From Enterobacter cancerogenus (GTDB lineage Bacteria; Pseudomonadota; Gammaproteobacteria; Enterobacterales; Enterobacteriaceae), in NCBI GenBank assembly GCA_000773965.1, contig JRUP01000035.1, positions 60,104 through 124,103 on the forward strand: DNA of 64,000 bases, given 5' to 3'. Every line of letters begins with the position of its first letter. Position 1 is the stretch's first letter. A program made the translations under genes and the position numbers. The notes under the pieces are model-generated. The model saw only the letters and a list, made by a program, of their open reading frames with translations. It was not told the DNA's origin and made no database searches. Below are positions 34,207 through 43,011 of the stretch, piece by piece.

Positions 34207-35505
34207 TTAATGCAACTGTTGTGCAATCGCGCTGTACATCAGAGCCGCTTCGAGTGGCTGCGCGCTGAAGGAGGGTTCAGCCTGAGGCCAGGTTGACCAT
34301 TGTACGATGACCAGGTTTTCTGCACGGTTAACCATAATGATTTGTCCATAAATGCCCAGAGCCCAGAGTGAGTGCTTCAGCCCCTCTGCTGCAGTGGGCA
34401 CGACATGTTGTGCATTGGCAGGGATAGCATTATTCCACCATTGATAACCGTAAATACCCTCCGGATGGGCCGCACTGACAGAGTCTTTTGCCTGTGTCCA
34501 GGTAGCTGCGTCATTCAACCAATTGTCAGGCAAGATTTGCTTACCATCGGGCAGGCGACCTTCGTTGAGGATAAATTCACCAAAGCGACCCCAATCTTCC
34601 AGCGTGGCGTTGAAACCATGAGCACCCACGTCATGCTTTCCTGATTGGTAAGCATGCCAGACGCCATCACTGGCCATGCCATTGGGTTGCCATACGGTTT
34701 GCTGCAGGTAAGCCGCCAATGACATGCCTGTTGCCCGTTCCAGCACATCCCCCAACAACCATGCGCCACCGGAAGAGTAAGACCACTGTTCACCCGCTGG
34801 ATGCGCGCGTTTCAGATGAGTGACGATATTACGCACACAGGCATAGGCGCCAGCTTGCGCTTCGCACTGGGTCAACTGCGCAAAGTCAGAGTTCGGATTG
34901 GTGTAATCCTCATTCCATGCCACGCCGGAAGTGTGCTGGATGAGCTGTTTAAGGGTTACGCCATCCCATGCGGTTCCCTTCAGTTCGGGTTCATATGCAG
35001 TGATGTTGTCATCCAGTGAATGAATTTTTCCCTGCTTGATGGCGATGCCCACCAGTGTAGACACCACCGATTTACCCACTGAGCGCGAGGTCCACAGGGT
35101 GGTGTCGGTATTACCTTCGGCAAAATATTTGTAGGCGACTTTGCCGTTTTTCAGCACCAGCATGCCCGCGACATTTTCACGTTTTAAGTAATCAGCGAGG
35201 TGATAGGTGTGGCCATTAACCTGATACTGCGCATCGACTAACAGGTTATTGGCACGTGCCAGTGGCTTCGCTTGCCCATGATGAAACACATCTCCCGCAT
35301 AATTTCGGTAATCATTACGGAAACCGACTACTCGATCTTTTTGACTCCAGTTCAGCATCTGGTGAGGGTCAGGTAACTGATGATCAAAGGGTGCAGGACA
35401 GGGCGTCAGCGCCACGCCATCGCACTCTGTCGCAGCAGTTGCATAGCTACTCACAGCTAGTGAGAGAGAAAACAGCAGGGGTTTAATTACGGTGTGACGT
35501 TGCAT
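34207..35505 (-). CDS. Exported serine hydrolase of the beta-lactamase/penicillin-binding protein family
   Basis: This 432-residue protein has a signal peptide (LLFSLSLAVSSYATAATEC) and the class C beta-lactamase-related fold. The catalytic S142-x-x-K145 is in SRSVGKSVVSTLVG, and WSYSSGGAWLLG supplies the second motif. These enzymes include 6-aminohexanoate-dimer hydrolases and esterases; true beta-lactamase activity is not implied. It is divergent from a LysR regulator with inverted repeats between them, so its expression is probably induced by that regulator. Confidence 0.87.
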   Translation of the reverse strand: MQRHTVIKPLLFSLSLAVSSYATAATECDGVALTPCPAPFDHQLPDPHQMLNWSQKDRVVGFRNDYRNYAGDVFHHGQAKPLARANNLLVDAQYQVNGHTYHLADYLKRENVAGMLVLKNGKVAYKYFAEGNTDTTLWTSRSVGKSVVSTLVGIAIKQGKIHSLDDNITAYEPELKGTAWDGVTLKQLIQHTSGVAWNEDYTNPNSDFAQLTQCEAQAGAYACVRNIVTHLKRAHPAGEQWSYSSGGAWLLGDVLERATGMSLAAYLQQTVWQPNGMASDGVWHAYQSGKHDVGAHGFNATLEDWGRFGEFILNEGRLPDGKQILPDNWLNDAATWTQAKDSVSAAHPEGIYGYQWWNNAIPANAQHVVPTAAEGLKHSLWALGIYGQIIMVNRAENLVIVQWSTWPQAEPSFSAQPLEAALMYSAIAQQLH

Positions 35506-35574
35506 GAAAAGTGCCTTTGTAGTGCAGTTAAGAGTGCGGCGAGTATAGAAATCTATGGGGCGAGGTTAAAATCA

Positions 35575-35596
35575 CCCCATGGGGGAAATTCCCCCC
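35575..35596. promoter_or_regulatory. Overlapping palindromes in the serine hydrolase-LysR intergenic region
   Basis: CCCCATGGGG (35575-35584) overlaps GGGGGAA-A-TTCCCCC (35581-35595), giving two inverted repeats in 22 bp, 24 bp upstream of the LysR ATG. The G/C-run symmetry is unusual for LysR sites, but the position suits autorepression. Confidence 0.5.
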
Positions 35597-35619
35597 AAAT
35601 GTTAGACATAGGATTTCAG

Positions 35620-36522
35620 ATGAATGCGCTGCGCTATTCCTTTTCACAAATTGAAGCCTTTGCGGCGATTGCAGAGTTCGGCACGGTTTCCCGTGCAGCA
35701 GAGAAACTGAGGAAAGATCGCACCACCGTGCGCGATCTCATCGATTACCTGGAAGATGCCCTTGGCTACTCGTTGTTTGAGCGTGACGGGCGCAAATTGG
35801 TGCTGACATCCAGGGGGGAGCAGTTACATCGTCAGGCGCATTTGCTGGTGCGTCAGGCTCATGCATTCGAAGCTTTCGCGCAGAACTTGCCGGAGTCACG
35901 CACGCAGCAAATCACGCTGGTGTATGACCCTTTTGTCCCGCAGTTATTTTTGCAGGCTTTCATCAGTGAGTGCAGCAGGGCGCAGGTGCAATTAAGTCTC
36001 TGGTGTGCTTCGCGTTACGAAGCTGAGAGTGCCCTAAAATCGGGCAAGGCCGACCTGGCAATTTGTCAGGCAGTGAATCGTTCGTTAGGTAATGAGATGG
36101 AGTGGAGCGCGTTAGGTGCCATTGAACTGAACTTTTATGCGGCGACAGCAATGTTCACTCATCAAGCTTCACCTCTGACGTTGCTAAACCTCGCCCTGGA
36201 ACCGCAATTGGTGATGCATGCGCATGCCGATGAACAAATCACGCACCGTCTGCAAATTTCGGGACAGTCACTGTTTGTGAACGAGCGAACCATGCTGCAA
36301 TCTCTGATGGAGCAGGGGCAAGGTTGGGGATTTCTACCGACGCATTTTCAGGCGCAGAAATGGCATCAGGTGCAAGTTTTGCCAACTGAGGTGGGCCATC
36401 AGGGACTCAATATTACTCTAGTGGCATTATGGGCGCCGGGAGCGAGAAGGCACCAGGTCGTCAATGATGTGGTGGTTAAATTGCAACGGCTGTGGCTGCA
36501 GTACGGGGAATTCTTTTCCTGA
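35620..36522 (+). CDS. LysR-family transcriptional regulator
   Basis: This 300-residue regulator has an N-terminal winged HTH (FSQIEAFAAIAEFGTVSRAAEKLRKDRTTVRDLIDYLEDALGYSLFER) and a LysR substrate-binding domain. The recognition helix, RKDRTTVRDLID, is atypical; most LysR members have a Q-S-A-V-S or similar sequence there. The ATG at 35620 with AGGA upstream gives the normal family length; an upstream frame overlaps the divergent gene's start. The serine hydrolase is the likely target. Confidence 0.88.
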   Translation: MNALRYSFSQIEAFAAIAEFGTVSRAAEKLRKDRTTVRDLIDYLEDALGYSLFERDGRKLVLTSRGEQLHRQAHLLVRQAHAFEAFAQNLPESRTQQITLVYDPFVPQLFLQAFISECSRAQVQLSLWCASRYEAESALKSGKADLAICQAVNRSLGNEMEWSALGAIELNFYAATAMFTHQASPLTLLNLALEPQLVMHAHADEQITHRLQISGQSLFVNERTMLQSLMEQGQGWGFLPTHFQAQKWHQVQVLPTEVGHQGLNITLVALWAPGARRHQVVNDVVVKLQRLWLQYGEFFS

Positions 36523-36570
36523 TGAGAGCCGTAGTGGCGCACCACGGCTCTGAGGGTAGCATCAGGGCAG

Positions 36571-36936
36571 CTACTTAGCGGATTCTACAATCTCAACCGG
36601 CCCATGGTTATCGCAATGATCACCGTGTGGATGATGTAGATGCCCATCAACCAGGTAGTCCACATGGTCGCCATGCGGTACGGCTTCATGCCCACATCCC
36701 GGCCCATGAACATGTCCCGGTTCATGACCACTGCAATGGTGGTCTGGCGTGCATTGATCGGGATTGTGCGCATTCACCGGTAATACATGTTCATCAACAT
36801 GATCTCCGTGTGGATGATGAAGATGGCCGTCGTGCAAGTAATCGATATGTCCTTCATGGCGAATCGCGGTATGACCACAGTGCGCACCATGTTGATGGTC
36901 ATGATGTTGGTGATGCTGCTCTTTACAATCACTCAT
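36571..36936 (-). CDS. Histidine-rich protein with tandem repeats, probable metal binder
   Basis: The 121 residues include 32 His and 6 Cys by my count, with many Asp and Gly. There are two copies of a unit of about 31 residues (20-50 and 81-111): CGH, about 7 residues, GHIDYLHDGHLHHPHGDH or DHVDYLVDGHLHHPHGDH. No signal peptide or membrane segment is present, so it is probably cytosolic. Composition strongly suggests binding of Zn, Ni, Co or Cu as a store or chaperone. The leader contains a GC hairpin. No transporter adjoins, so the metal is unknown. Homologous repeat proteins are widespread in proteobacteria but uncharacterised to my knowledge. Confidence 0.82.
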   Translation of the reverse strand: MSDCKEQHHQHHDHQHGAHCGHTAIRHEGHIDYLHDGHLHHPHGDHVDEHVLPVNAHNPDQCTPDHHCSGHEPGHVHGPGCGHEAVPHGDHVDYLVDGHLHHPHGDHCDNHGPVEIVESAK

Positions 36937-36974
36937 TTACTGACTCCATATCCAGAGATGTGGCGCAAAATTGC

Positions 36975-37000
36975 GGTTGCCGGATCCTTGCCCGGCAACC
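36975..37000 (-). other. Terminator-like leader hairpin of the His-rich gene
   Basis: A perfect 9-bp stem (GGTTGCCGG with CCGGCAACC) and an 8-nt loop lie about 40 nt upstream of the ATG. On the minus strand it is followed by GCAATTTTGC, itself a small inverted repeat. No gene precedes it on that strand, so this is a leader element that might control expression. Confidence 0.4.
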
Positions 37001-37131
37001 CCATAACTATAGATCAGTCCTTCCTTCATGAGAGACGTGCGGTAGTGTGAGCGAGGTTAAATTCCTAAAAATACTCGCCGTAATCTTATGTATGCAAACT
37101 GGTATTACCTTCCCTGACTGACTACACCTTA

Positions 37132-37160
37132 AACGTCCTTGTTATCTCCTTAACGTCCTT
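37132..37160 (+). repeat. Direct repeat and hairpin upstream of the autotransporter gene
   Basis: AACGTCCTT occurs at 37132-37140 and 37152-37160, exactly 20 bp apart, each preceded by a pyrimidine-rich CCTT or TCCTT. A 7-bp hairpin (TCGCATC/GATGCGA, 37162-37178) follows directly. The 20-bp spacing equals two helical turns and suggests a dimeric or tandem regulator site. Confidence 0.4.
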
Positions 37161-37265
37161 TTCGCATCCTTGATGCGACCTTATTGACTTGTGTTGCTGC
37201 GGTGTCATGCGCAAGTCACATCTTTTACGCGTCAGGCACAAACCGTCTGACTCATCACGGAGTGG

Positions 37266-39239
37266 ATGATGAAAAAACGCAAATCCGCACTTTCCCTTGT
37301 CGCGATAGCGACCATAAGTACCCTGCTGGCAACACCTGACGCTGAGGCGTGGGACAGTTTAACGGTATTTGGCGATAGCCTGAGCGACGGTGGCAATATT
37401 GGGCGTTTTACCGCCGACGGCGCTCAGCATCCGCTATACGATGAAATCCTCGCTGCGCATCTGGGTGAAAATTTACAGCCTTCAGATTTGGGTGGCAGTA
37501 ACTATGCCCAAGGTGGTGCTGTTGCGGTACCTGCTTTGGATCCTGATTTGAACACCCAGGACCAGCTGGCGACCTATCTGCAATCCACCGGTGGGCGCGC
37601 TGACAGCAACGGCTTGTACATTCATTGGGTCGGTGCAAATGATATTGCCGCCGCCGTCACCAATCCGCTCACCGCACGTGAAACCATTAGCAACAGCGCA
37701 ATTTCTGCGGCTTCCCAGGTCAAAATGTTACTGGATGCGGGCGCGGGAGCGGTCATCGTGCCCAATGTTCCGCAATTGGGGCTGACGCCCTACATGGTGC
37801 AGATCGTCTTGAGTACGTTTGGAACATCAGCCATGGTCGCGGCTTTTCAGTCGCTCGATAACGCTGCCACACCGGATGCTGCCGCCCGTCAACAGGCGGT
37901 GAAAGAGGCCTTTACAGCCGCCGCCGGACAAATTTCGGGTATCCCTGCGGTACGCGATGTGTTGGCACAACAACTGTACGACGCCTGGCAAACACTTAGT
38001 ACGCAGGTCACCGCACTTTCTGATGGCTACAACCAGCAGGAAGAAGCCCAGCTAGCAGCGCTGAAGGGCAATATCGTTCGGGTAGATATTGCAGGACTGT
38101 TTAGTGAGGTGGTGGCGAACCCCGTACGTTATGGTTTGACTAACACCATCGGCATTGCCTGTCCGGTGGGCACCTCAGCAGATGAATGCCACTCCTCTGA
38201 TGCCGGTTTTAGCAGCGCACAAGATTATCTGTTTGCCGATCGCCTGCATCCCAGCCCGGCAGTGCACGCTATGCTGGCAGATTATATTCAATCGATTCTC
38301 GATGCTCCTGCACAGGTCGCGGCACTGTCGCAATCCACGCTGCTGATGGCGCGCGACATGCACAATACGCTGGATGGGCATTTGCAACAGCAGCGCCAGC
38401 AACCGGCCAGCGCAGGTCAGTTCACGGTGTTTGGCGGCTACGCAGGACAACACGTCGATTATCAAGGTGATGACTGGAGCGACGGTGATGCAAACACCAC
38501 TAATCTGACGTTGGGGATCGGCTATCAATTGACCGATAACTGGCAAACGGGTTTGTTGTTCTCAAACAGCAATCAGCGCATGGATCCTTCATCAAACTAT
38601 GACTACAAGCTGCGCGGTAATCTGGTGGCGCTTTACAGTCAGCTCACCTTGTTCGATCAAGGCTGGATCAACGCCGATCTTCATTATGCCGATCTCGATT
38701 TCGACAGTATCGAGCGTAACATCAACATCGGCCCTGCCACCCGGACTGAACAAGGCAACAGCAGCGGTAAATTACTGGGCATGCGGCTACAAACCGGCTG
38801 GGATTTACCCTTGGGGAACCATATTACGACCGGCCCGGTAGTCAGCTATGCGTTGGATTATGGTCGCGTGGGTGGCTATCAGGAAAATGGCAACACCAGT
38901 ACTTCAATGCGTTATTCGGACCAAACACTTCATTCGCAGATAGGTTCAGTCGGCTGGCGTATTGATAGCCGGGAGTGGGTGATCAATCCGTGGGCGCAGG
39001 TGAGTTATAACCATCAGTTTGGTGACACGGATGCCACCGTACGCGCGGGTTTGAAATCCACCCAGACCTCTTTTGAGCGGACGGTGGCGGCTGGGGATAA
39101 AAACTGGCTGAATGTGGCGGTCGGTGCCAATGTGCCGTTGGGCGATACGGTCAATGCCTTTGCTGGCGTGTCCACCGTCGCCAGTAACAGCGATTACCAT
39201 CAGGTGACCTGGAACGTCGGGGTGAATGCCACATTCTAG
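37266..39239 (+). CDS. Autotransporter lipase/esterase, GDSL (SGNH) family
   Basis: This 657-residue protein has a Sec signal peptide (KKRK, then ALSLVAIATISTLLATPDAEA), a GDSL hydrolase domain to about residue 350 and a C-terminal autotransporter beta-barrel ending NVGVNATF. Catalytic residues are S38 in FGDSLSDGG, N125 in GANDI and D325/H328 in ADRLHPSPAVH. It belongs to the EstA/ApeE group, displayed on the cell surface, acting on short-chain esters or phospholipids; P. aeruginosa EstA affects motility and biofilm. The start is one of two adjacent ATGs, both served by the same GGAG. A terminator follows. Confidence 0.92.
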   Translation: MMKKRKSALSLVAIATISTLLATPDAEAWDSLTVFGDSLSDGGNIGRFTADGAQHPLYDEILAAHLGENLQPSDLGGSNYAQGGAVAVPALDPDLNTQDQLATYLQSTGGRADSNGLYIHWVGANDIAAAVTNPLTARETISNSAISAASQVKMLLDAGAGAVIVPNVPQLGLTPYMVQIVLSTFGTSAMVAAFQSLDNAATPDAAARQQAVKEAFTAAAGQISGIPAVRDVLAQQLYDAWQTLSTQVTALSDGYNQQEEAQLAALKGNIVRVDIAGLFSEVVANPVRYGLTNTIGIACPVGTSADECHSSDAGFSSAQDYLFADRLHPSPAVHAMLADYIQSILDAPAQVAALSQSTLLMARDMHNTLDGHLQQQRQQPASAGQFTVFGGYAGQHVDYQGDDWSDGDANTTNLTLGIGYQLTDNWQTGLLFSNSNQRMDPSSNYDYKLRGNLVALYSQLTLFDQGWINADLHYADLDFDSIERNINIGPATRTEQGNSSGKLLGMRLQTGWDLPLGNHITTGPVVSYALDYGRVGGYQENGNTSTSMRYSDQTLHSQIGSVGWRIDSREWVINPWAQVSYNHQFGDTDATVRAGLKSTQTSFERTVAAGDKNWLNVAVGANVPLGDTVNAFAGVSTVASNSDYHQVTWNVGVNATF

Positions 39240-39245
39240 GATGAT

Positions 39246-39279
39246 GTGCCAGCAAGTCGTGGCTTGCTGGCACCGTTTT
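39246..39279 (+). terminator. Rho-independent terminator after the autotransporter
   Basis: A perfect 11-bp stem (GTGCCAGCAAG with CTTGCTGGCAC) with a 6-nt loop is followed by CG and four T bases. Confidence 0.85.
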
Positions 39280-39583
39280 AGCTTCACTTAACCTTAATAA
39301 ATAAGTGAATGAATCAGTTACCGGCTTAAGGTATTCGATCGGAATCTTGCGTAGATTGCTCAATTTTTGCGGCCGCGATAAGCAATAATGTGCCTGCGAT
39401 TATTCTGTAAAACCCCGCCCTTACCGCTGCGCTTTCTTTCTGCAATCATTACCTTGGTTAATTCCATTTATCTGTTGGATGTTTAACGTCTCTAATTACA
39501 CTGGCACACATCAACACATTAACTATCAGCTACTTATACTGCATGGGGGCAGTTATTTTCTCTTAATATTTAAGGGGTACACC
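39280..39583. other. Intergenic region upstream of the beta-helix gene
   Basis: I see no gene, repeat or recognisable operator here. The sequence becomes AT-rich near 39480-39580 and presumably contains the promoter of the following gene. Confidence 0.4.
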
Positions 39584-41440
39584 ATGGTTAATGCGTCCAA
39601 TAACACCACGCCACAAAATGCCGTCAACGCCACAACGGGTGCCGTCGTGCAGTTGAAAACCATTGATGAATTACGCGCTACCGTACCAACATCCGGAGGT
39701 GAAATCGCTTCGGTGCTGGAGTACACCAAAGGCAGTAAAATGGGCGGCGGGGTGTTTGTGTATGACGCGACCGATACCACCAGCCCAGACGATGGTGGAA
39801 TTGTCTTTATCGCGGCAGGCAATAAACGCTGGAAGCGAGTGATTCAGGATTATAGCACCGTCACCGTTTTGGATTTTGGTGCTATAGCCGACGGTAAAAC
39901 GGATTGTATCGAGGCAGTAAAACGTATGTTTACCTGGTCACAGCGTGTTCTGCCTGCTGCCGGTATCCGTTTTACCGCCGGTGTATTCAGCATGTCTACT
40001 TTCGACATCTCAGACAAAGAGATTAACCGCTTCAAGGTTTCGGGTGCCAATGTCAACTTTGGCTATTTTCCCACCACCACGTTGACATTTAACTGGGGGA
40101 CGCAGCCAAGAGGACTGCACTTTTTTAAAGTCAATGCGCGCTATGCCGAGATATCGGGCATTGTGGTGAAAGGCATGAGTTCGAATAACGGTGGAGACGG
40201 CGGTACCGCATTTAATAAAGTCGGTTTTTACGCCAACATTATTACTGGCGGGCAGTTTCTGCGGGTGAGCAGTATGGAGTTTCGCTATCTGGGCGGACGA
40301 GCGCTGGATCTTATTGATACGCTGGATTGCAAAATTGATCAGTTCTATTCAAGAGGATGTCAGGATAGCATTGTTTATGCGCGCTGGTCCGATCGTGCAG
40401 CAGGTGCCTGGGACCACAGCACGGCCATTGAATTATCCAACTTCAATTTGCAAGAAAATACCCTAAAGCCGGTGTTGGATTTACCGCGCTGCACCCAATC
40501 CTTTATTCGTAATGGTTGGATTGAACATTCAGAATTCGCCGGAGATTTAACTAATGGTCAGTGGGTGATAGAGGGGTTGGCCATTGAATCAACGACTAAC
40601 CCGTTAAAATTGGGTTATTGCCGCGCGTTGATCATTCAGAAAAGTATTCATAATCAAAGCGCCGGGTTTGATTACAGTACCGCAGGTATCGAACCCTGGT
40701 CACTGCTGGCGGAGGGTGACCGCGGAGTCATGGAAATATCGGATTGGGGTGCCATCATTCAGGGCTCGCTAAACTACGATTATATTACCTCGCAACACCA
40801 TATGGATAACCGTAGCGATAAAGAGAAATGGTTCTACATTGGCGAATTTAATTTCTCCGATGAAGGGACGCAGATTCACGTGCGTGTGGTGGGGACATCG
40901 CAAATATTATCGCAAAGCGCCACGCAAACTCAGTACTCTGGACGAACGCCAGAAGGAGTCGCCAATATTTACCTTCAGGCGCGCAACGATGCCAATACCA
41001 TTGGCAGTTGGTATGGCGAAGGTTCCTGCCCGGTGACGAAAGTGCACATTGAAGGCGGTGCCACCCGCACGAAGCTCTACGTTAAATTGGCGCAATACAC
41101 CGGTTTTGCTACCGCGCAGGTGGAAACGAACGGCAAGGATCGGTATAAAGCGGGATTGTGTTTCATCTTCCGTAAAAGCTATACACTCTGCTCCGATGAT
41201 GACGCGAAAAGGCTGGATGCCGCACCTGTGGTGGCTTTCGAACAACACTGGATTGGCAATGAAAAAGTGGGTATAGGCTACAACAACGACAAAGAGTTGC
41301 TGTTGAACGGGACGCTTATTCTGGGTAAGCCCGAAGAGTACGAGCCAGGTAAGTGGCGTACCCGTCGTTATTTAAAAGTTCGGGTTAATGGTGATGAATG
41401 GAGCATTCCATTAAATAGTGCAACAGAGCCGTTTATCTGA
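39584..41440 (+). CDS. Tailspike-like beta-helix protein (possible AmsF-type exopolysaccharide protein)
   Basis: The protein is 618 residues from ATG 39584, which has AAGGGG about 8 nt upstream. Residues 20-85 (LKTIDELRATVPTSGGEIASVLEYTKGSKMGGGVFVYDA) resemble the head-binding or capping segment of phage tailspikes; VLDFGAIADGKTDCIEAVKRM is the classic entry of a pectate-lyase-type right-handed beta-helix. The rest is beta-rich with repeated Ile/Asn patterns. No signal peptide is seen. Similar proteins occur as phage tailspikes and as AmsF-type proteins of amylovoran/stewartan loci. Neither phage genes nor polysaccharide genes adjoin here. It may depolymerise or modify an exopolysaccharide. 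Confidence 0.75.
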   Translation: MVNASNNTTPQNAVNATTGAVVQLKTIDELRATVPTSGGEIASVLEYTKGSKMGGGVFVYDATDTTSPDDGGIVFIAAGNKRWKRVIQDYSTVTVLDFGAIADGKTDCIEAVKRMFTWSQRVLPAAGIRFTAGVFSMSTFDISDKEINRFKVSGANVNFGYFPTTTLTFNWGTQPRGLHFFKVNARYAEISGIVVKGMSSNNGGDGGTAFNKVGFYANIITGGQFLRVSSMEFRYLGGRALDLIDTLDCKIDQFYSRGCQDSIVYARWSDRAAGAWDHSTAIELSNFNLQENTLKPVLDLPRCTQSFIRNGWIEHSEFAGDLTNGQWVIEGLAIESTTNPLKLGYCRALIIQKSIHNQSAGFDYSTAGIEPWSLLAEGDRGVMEISDWGAIIQGSLNYDYITSQHHMDNRSDKEKWFYIGEFNFSDEGTQIHVRVVGTSQILSQSATQTQYSGRTPEGVANIYLQARNDANTIGSWYGEGSCPVTKVHIEGGATRTKLYVKLAQYTGFATAQVETNGKDRYKAGLCFIFRKSYTLCSDDDAKRLDAAPVVAFEQHWIGNEKVGIGYNNDKELLLNGTLILGKPEEYEPGKWRTRRYLKVRVNGDEWSIPLNSATEPFI

Positions 41441-41446
41441 AAAGAA

Positions 41447-41468
41447 GCCAGCAACGTCTGTTGCTGGC
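41447..41468. terminator. Bidirectional hairpin between convergent genes
   Basis: An 8-bp perfect stem (GCCAGCAA with TTGCTGGC) with a 6-nt loop is followed on the minus strand by TTCTTTTC. It serves the convergent beta-helix and digH genes. Confidence 0.65.
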
Positions 41469-41532
41469 GAATTATCGTTAAACAATTTGGCTGAGATATG
41501 CCGGGAAATCCGGCAGTGATTGGCCTTAAAAA

Positions 41533-42825
41533 TTAACTTCCCCAACGACTGCGTAAATAATTCACCGCCTGCTGAGTTTGCGGTTGATTAAGGTAGTTTT
41601 CGCGGAACAGAATAGTGCCGTTAATTTGTGGCACAGATTCATTGAGGTCCAGCTGTTTTTTCAGTTCCGGCACGCCACCATTAATGGTCCAGTCTGGCTC
41701 CATTTTGGAGGTTTCACCGACTTTATACAGCGCTACACCGATATAGAGACGGGTATGCGTGGGTTTGACTACATTGGCCCACCAGTTTGCGAGCACATCA
41801 TAACGTGCAGCCTGACGTGAAAACGGCCAGTAAATCTGCGGCGCGATATAATCTAACAGGCCCATCTGCACCCATTTGCGCGTATCGGCATAAGCTTCAT
41901 CGTAGGCCGCCGCGCCGCGTGTGTCTGAGCCAGCGGGATCGTGTGATACGTTGCGCCATACACCGGCGGGGCTGACACCGAATTCGACATTCGGTTTTAG
42001 CTGTTTAATGGTGCGAGACACTTGTTCAATCAGCTGCTGAGTATTGTGACGTCGCCAGTCCGCTTTAGAGGCATATCCCTGACCATACTGGTGGAAAGTG
42101 GCGCTGTCATTCAGCGTTGAACCGGGCGATTCCGCATAGAAATAGTCATCAAACTGCACGCCATCGATATCGTAATTTGCAACCACCTCCGCCACGATGC
42201 TGGTGATCCAGTCGCGGGCATCTGGAATGCCTGGATCCAGCACAAAACGGTCACCTGCGGTGCGGATCCAGTCACGATGCAGAACGAATACACTGGCGGG
42301 ATGCAGGGAAAGCGTGTTGTTGAGTTCCGTTACGGTAGAAGGTTTCACGTTTGTAGAGACGCGATAAGGGTTAAACCAGGCATGCACTTTGATGCCACGC
42401 TTGTGGGCTTCATCCAGCATAAACTGCAGCGGATCGTAACCGGGATCCTCCCCGATCTTCCCGGTCATCATATCTGACCATGGCAGGATTTTTGAGCGCC
42501 ACAGCGCCGTGCCATCAGGTTTAACCTGGAAGAAGACGGTATTAATGCCGAGACTTTTGAGCTTATCCAGTTTATCGGTCAGCGCCTTTTGCTGTTGGCT
42601 GATGCGATTAGCCGGGCTGGCATTCACCGAAGCAATGGGCGGCCAGTCAAGGCGCGACACCGTGGTGAGCCAGACGCCGCGCACCGGTTCTGCGTTAACC
42701 ACTGGTTGCACGGGATGCGGTTTCGGCGTCACAGTCGGAAAGGGTGTGACCAGGGATTTAGGGGGCTCAGAACTGCAGCTAGCCAATAGCAGTGCAGCAG
42801 CCAATAAGGCGGCCGATTTTTTCAT
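41533..42825 (-). CDS. digH: DigH-type glycosyl hydrolase-like lipoprotein (formerly YddW)
   Basis: This 430-residue lipoprotein has a lipobox LASC with Cys17 after MKKSAALLAAALLLAS. It is nearly identical in plan to E. coli DigH: RGVWLTTVSRLDWPP, NTVFFQVKPDGTALW, GYDPLQFMLDEAHKRGIKVHAWFNPYRVS and DGVQFDDYFYAESPGS. DigH is an outer-membrane lipoprotein of the GHL10 family that cleaves denuded peptidoglycan strands after amidases have removed the stem peptides, aiding cell separation. The ATG at 42825 gives a standard lipoprotein signal; no strong ribosome-binding site is seen, and in-frame starts at 42873-42882 would add about 16-19 residues. Confidence 0.95.
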   Translation of the reverse strand: MKKSAALLAAALLLASCSSEPPKSLVTPFPTVTPKPHPVQPVVNAEPVRGVWLTTVSRLDWPPIASVNASPANRISQQQKALTDKLDKLKSLGINTVFFQVKPDGTALWRSKILPWSDMMTGKIGEDPGYDPLQFMLDEAHKRGIKVHAWFNPYRVSTNVKPSTVTELNNTLSLHPASVFVLHRDWIRTAGDRFVLDPGIPDARDWITSIVAEVVANYDIDGVQFDDYFYAESPGSTLNDSATFHQYGQGYASKADWRRHNTQQLIEQVSRTIKQLKPNVEFGVSPAGVWRNVSHDPAGSDTRGAAAYDEAYADTRKWVQMGLLDYIAPQIYWPFSRQAARYDVLANWWANVVKPTHTRLYIGVALYKVGETSKMEPDWTINGGVPELKKQLDLNESVPQINGTILFRENYLNQPQTQQAVNYLRSRWGS

Positions 42826-43011
42826 GGTGGCAACACGGGGGAAACGCGCGGAACAGGCTATGATAAACTCCATTTCTTTCAATTTACTGTTCGAAGAGCC
42901 TCATTCTCTTCTCATCAGCTATAAAGTCAATAAGAGCCCTTGGTAACGTTGTCCTGCCATCTATGGCTAGGGCTGCGCACGGGAACTCACTAAAAACAGG
43001 AATACACTGCC

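Noticed and set aside
34207-35505. AmpC beta-lactamase resistance gene
   Set aside because: The SxxK motif is shared by the wider serine hydrolase family; the remaining sequence fits esterase or 6-aminohexanoate hydrolase-like proteins and does not look like AmpC.
39584-41440. Prophage interpretation of the beta-helix gene
   Set aside because: No other phage structural, lysis or integrase gene is present on either side within the window.
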